Positions 61,487 through 64,000 of a stretch of 64,000 nt of DNA are shown here, one piece after another. The position numbers and the translations under genes were made by a program. The stretch is taken from positions 82,838-146,837 of the forward strand of contig NZ_RQRS01000013.1 in NCBI RefSeq assembly GCF_004335085.1, given 5' to 3'. The notes beneath the pieces are model-generated. The model did not search any database. It had not been told where the DNA came from and saw only the letters and a list, made by a program, of their open reading frames with translations. This DNA comes from Pedobacter nototheniae. GTDB lineage: Bacteria; Bacteroidota; Bacteroidia; Sphingobacteriales; Sphingobacteriaceae. Numbering within the stretch: the stretch's first letter is position 1; every line of letters starts with the position of its first letter.

Positions 61487-62338
61487 ATGAAAAAGCAATT
61501 ATTAGTATTTCTCTCCCTCTTTTTATTCACTATAACTGTTTCAGCACAAAAACAATATAAGCTGGCAAAGAGTTCTGGGCGATTAAACATTTCCTTAAAT
61601 GGTGCCATAGTTGAAGGATACAGCGGAAATGAAATTATTTTTAGCACTTCGGTAACAAAAGATGAAGAAGTAGATGAACGTGCAAAGGGTTTAAGGTCAA
61701 TTTCTGGCTCAGGATTTACAGATAATACCGGTTTAGGAATTGATGTATCTACCAAGGGCGATGAAATTAATGTAAATTCCGTAAGCAAAAATCAAAAGGG
61801 TATTATTACAATTAAAGTTCCACAAAACATTAAAGTAGCTTTTACTAGCACCAGTAATATGGCTTATGAAGAAATTATGCTTAAAAATTTAACCAATGAA
61901 ATTGAAGTTTCTGCAAGCTATAATAAGGTTAAATTAGAAAACAATACAGGTCCAATGAATATTAAAGCATTATATGGATCGGTTGATGCTATTTTCCAAG
62001 GTGATATTAAGGGCCCGGTTTCAATAATCTCTATTTATGGTTATGTTGATGTTTCTATCCCCGCTACGGCAAAGGCAAATGTTCAATTAGGTACCAGCTA
62101 CGGTAATTTATATGCTGCTGAAGGTTTTAAAATTGCAGTTAACCAAAAAACTGCCGGAAAAGGAGAAGATTTTGAAGCAGAGCCTTTACAAACAAACAAA
62201 ACAGGCAAGATTGATAGTTTTAGTGAGCGTTTTATTTCCAGAAATGATAAAGAAAATCTTAAAGGTAAAATCAATGGTGGTGGTGCAGATTTAATCCTAA
62301 AATCGAACTATAAAAATGTCTATCTAAGACAAAAATAA
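61487..62338 (+). CDS. Secreted DUF4097-like beta-helix protein (copy 1)
   Basis: 283 aa from ATG 61487 (MKKQLLVFLSLFLFTITV, a signal peptide). Repeating strand turns such as KLENNTGPMNIKALYGSVDA and IKGPVSIISIYGYVDVSI form a parallel beta-helix of the DUF4097 (adhesin-like) type. The earlier frame from 61367 lies inside the upstream gene and is rejected. It follows the anti-sigma-like gene in one operon, so it may be a target or output of that sigma factor. Confidence 0.75.
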   Translation: MKKQLLVFLSLFLFTITVSAQKQYKLAKSSGRLNISLNGAIVEGYSGNEIIFSTSVTKDEEVDERAKGLRSISGSGFTDNTGLGIDVSTKGDEINVNSVSKNQKGIITIKVPQNIKVAFTSTSNMAYEEIMLKNLTNEIEVSASYNKVKLENNTGPMNIKALYGSVDAIFQGDIKGPVSIISIYGYVDVSIPATAKANVQLGTSYGNLYAAEGFKIAVNQKTAGKGEDFEAEPLQTNKTGKIDSFSERFISRNDKENLKGKINGGGADLILKSNYKNVYLRQK

Positions 62339-62409
62339 TTCTTCCTAAACCTCAAATACTCCTGCCCGAACCTCTTTTAAGCAGGAATGTTTACTCAATA
62401 ACAGAAATT

Positions 62410-63138
62410 ATGAAATCAATACTGTTCTGGCTTTTTATGGCCTTAGTGCCATGCATTGCCCTTTCTCAAACGAAAGTAACTAAGACTTATCCTGTTAAAA
62501 ACGGTCAAAATATAGAATTAAAATTTGATTACCCTAAAATAATCCGCATTAGTAGTTGGGATAAGAATGAAATTTCTATTGAAGCAACCGTTAAAATTAA
62601 TGAAGGACAAAGTAACCAGGCTTTCTCTCTTTTTGATTCCATTTTTGATGGCAAAATTCTCATCAAAAATAAATTAGATATGAAGCAAATACCTAATGAC
62701 TACTACTTGGTTGATCGTGGTATTAAAACCAAATTTAACACTAAAGAAGATCTTGAAAAATATGTAAAGGAAAACGCCAGTTCAAATGCCACAACAATTT
62801 ATCAGCAAAAAGATATAGAAATTACCATCGAAATTAAGTTGCCTTCAAATGTAAACACTAATGTAGCATCGGTATATGGTATTGTTGAGCTGAAAGATTT
62901 TAATGGTCCTATAAAAATTGATGCGAAATATGGTGGGGTTGATGCGAGCTTAAGCGAGCAAAAAATTGGTAAAATTAAATTAACCAATCGCTACGGAAAA
63001 ATTTATACTAATCTTAATTTAAAGCCTACAGAACAAGTTGAAAGGAACTTTTTCACCTCATTAACTGCCTCTCCAGGCAAAGGTCCTGATTATGATATTA
63101 GTTCTTCTTACGGGAATATTTACATCCGCGGTCTTTAA
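62410..63138 (+). CDS. Secreted DUF4097-like beta-helix protein (copy 2)
   Basis: 242 aa, signal peptide (about 1-20, ending ALSQ). Shares with the preceding protein the beta-helix turns (FNGPIKIDAKYGGVDASLSE, IKLTNRYGKIYTNL, final SSYGNIYIRGL). An insert near residues 60-130 differs. Likely a paralogue co-regulated with copy 1. Periplasmic or surface location is inferred from the signal; a role as adhesin or as a sigma-pathway sensor is not established. Confidence 0.72.
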   Translation: MKSILFWLFMALVPCIALSQTKVTKTYPVKNGQNIELKFDYPKIIRISSWDKNEISIEATVKINEGQSNQAFSLFDSIFDGKILIKNKLDMKQIPNDYYLVDRGIKTKFNTKEDLEKYVKENASSNATTIYQQKDIEITIEIKLPSNVNTNVASVYGIVELKDFNGPIKIDAKYGGVDASLSEQKIGKIKLTNRYGKIYTNLNLKPTEQVERNFFTSLTASPGKGPDYDISSSYGNIYIRGL

Positions 63139-63230
63139 AGTAGCCATTTAAAATATTCAAACAGGCTTAGGATGGCAATTATACTAAATACGCGATCCTA
63201 AGTTTGTTTCCTACCCAAGTCAGCATGCAA

Positions 63231-63364
63231 CCTTTTTTCGCTAAACCTAGATTTAGTAGCATCCACGATGTTTTCTATCACAATAGAGCGAAACGTACGG
63301 TACTTGTTTTCCTAATCTTAATCGCTGATTTAAGAAAGTGATTTGGAAATGAACGGGCTGCAAT
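63231..63364. repeat. Direct repeat, copy 1
   Basis: Begins CCTTTTTTCGCTAAACCT (63231) and ends with a 57-bp block at 63308-63364 identical to 63595-63651. The front part is similar but diverged between copies. Confidence 0.75.
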
Positions 63365-63495
63365 ACTTAGTAAACAGCAGCCCCGCTCCCGTTTCTGCCC
63401 CGATAAAAATCGATGGCATCCACGCACATCGGGTTTAAATACAAAGGTTGGAATGTTTCATCTTTGCAAAGCTGAGCCGAAACAATTTGTAATGC

Positions 63496-63651
63496 CCTTT
63501 TTTGCTAAACCTGGGTGAAGCGGCATCCGCGATTTCTTCTATCGCGATACAGCGGAAAACAGGAACAAGGTTTCAAAAGAGCTACAATCCTTGCTTTCCT
63601 AATCTTAATCGCTGATTTAAGAAAGTGATTTGGAAATGAACGGGCTGCAAT
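63496..63651. repeat. Direct repeat, copy 2
   Basis: Begins CCTTTTTTGCTAAACCTG (63496) and ends with the perfect 57-bp block at 63595-63651. It contains a hairpin CGCGAT...ATCGCG near 63528-63546, like a REP-type element. The offset between copies shifts from 265 to 287 bp, so an internal insertion separates them. Confidence 0.75.
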
Positions 63652-63830
63652 GACAACCGGATTCCCCCATTGTACACCTACAAAACCCTCAAAACGACTG
63701 GATTATATCCGTTGTACCCCTACAAAACCTTCCCGACAACCGGATTCACCCTTTGTACCCCTACAAAACCTTCCCGACAACTGGATTCACCCTTTGTACC
63801 CCTACAAAACCTTCCCGACAACCGGATTCT
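63652..63830. repeat. Tandem 41-bp repeat array
   Basis: Four full copies and a partial fifth of a 41-bp unit, with core ACAACCGGATTCACCCTTTG and CCCTACAAAACCTTCCCG. The first two copies are diverged; the next two are nearly identical (CCGG versus CTGG). Since 41 is not a multiple of three, the repeat shifts frame and does not encode a repeated peptide. It abuts the 57-bp block directly. Confidence 0.85.
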
Positions 63831-63883
63831 CTCCTGCAGAGCCTCGGATAAGCTCCCGACGGCTTTCCCTCAGCTTAATTCAT

Positions 63884-63925
63884 AAAAAAAGGGCGCTCCA
63901 TTTTATACGAAGCGCCCTTTATTGA
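63884..63925. terminator. Terminator of the minus-strand outer-membrane gene
   Basis: AAAGGGCGCT pairs with AGCGCCCTTT around a 13-nt loop, with A and T tracts outside. It lies 19 nt beyond the stop at 63944. Confidence 0.85.
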
Positions 63926-63943
63926 ATAAAAAAACTTATCCTC

Positions 63944-64000
63944 TTATCTGAAATTGTATTTTAACCCAACCTCAAACTCTCCGTTATTGTAATTTTGTAC
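63944..64000 (-). CDS. Outer-membrane beta-barrel protein, C-terminal end
   Basis: The 18 visible residues, ending NNGEFEVGLKYNFR, fit a last beta-strand of an outer-membrane barrel with an aromatic near the end. The rest is outside the window. Identity beyond this is unknown. Confidence 0.55.
   Translation of the reverse strand, partial: VQNYNNGEFEVGLKYNFR

Larger units (their letters stand above)
63139..63943. other. Gene-free, repeat-rich stretch
   Basis: About 800 bp between the sigma operon and a minus-strand outer-membrane gene. It holds a diverged direct repeat with a perfect 57-bp block, a 41-bp tandem array and a terminator. Reading frames across the array (about 63650-63925) are proline/threonine-rich artefacts of the repeat and are not called. 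Confidence 0.6.

Noticed and set aside
63650..63925. Proline/threonine-rich reading frames over the right-hand repeats
   Set aside because: They arise from the 41-bp tandem repeat, which shifts frame each unit; no start signal or sensible domain. The DNA repeat explains the peptide pattern.

Overview
The window reads as a low-GC chromosome segment from a Bacteroidota member of the Sphingobacteriaceae, most like Pedobacter. Supporting signs are the recurrent Bacteroidota promoter element (TTG about 19 nt upstream of TAnnTTTG), a TamL-type outer-membrane lipoprotein, a type IX secretion plug protein, a long NusB, a PUR/DUF3276 protein, an H1-like mini-histone and many genes with weak ribosome binding sites. 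This assignment is inferred from gene content; no database search was run. Most of the window is ordinary core chromosome with short operons, two tRNA genes, one insertion sequence and several repeat patches.

Layout. 0-9 kb: 5' end of class II aldolase divergent from accD; a secreted unknown; a secreted M28 peptidase; an orphan Imm22-like protein; cydAB; a secreted metallo-beta-lactamase-fold hydrolase; two tiny paralogous proteins sharing the C-terminus GHEPGTTPG. 9-18 kb: cysteine desulfurase and GlmM; methyltransferase, PAP2 phosphatase and ZIP transporter; a tandem repeat array in front of a Uma2 nuclease; a DUF5522 mini-protein; a beta-CASP-like MBL protein with coaE and ybbR. 18-24 kb: TonB-domain protein, a complete IS1182-type element inserted in the loop of a terminator, then yajC, DUF1573, nusB and a leucine dehydrogenase-type enzyme.

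24-37 kb: a double-glycine leader peptide next to an ABC half-transporter with an altered Walker B motif; a PUR protein; a class A beta-lactamase-like hydrolase; ychF; a class I aldolase; mgtE; tRNA-Arg; an H1-like protein; exonuclease III; an orphan terminator; a self-regulated-looking GntR/TauE/DUF1634 operon; a lone receiver domain. 37-47 kb: cell-envelope genes (M16-like, M28, TspO, patatin-OMP, 2H phosphoesterase, TamL) and an rRNA methyltransferase. 47-64 kb: tRNA-Cys, WYL and GyrI-like regulators, pyrD, an Rrf2/NAD(P)-oxidoreductase pair with matching operators, NUDIX, ABC-F, T9SS plug, alpha-amylase, thioesterase, antiporter, EVE protein, an ECF sigma/HEAT/DUF4097 operon, a repeat-rich gene-free stretch and the 3' end of an outer-membrane protein.

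The strongest items for follow-up are the IS that landed exactly inside an 11-bp terminator stem-loop with a 6-bp duplication, the GG-leader cysteine-rich peptide, the GHEPGTTPG peptide pair, matched palindromic operators for the GntR and Rrf2 regulators, several promoters so close to ATG that the mRNAs should be leaderless, and a perfect 16-bp inverted repeat ending at a start codon. No CRISPR array, prophage or clearly new multi-gene system was found.
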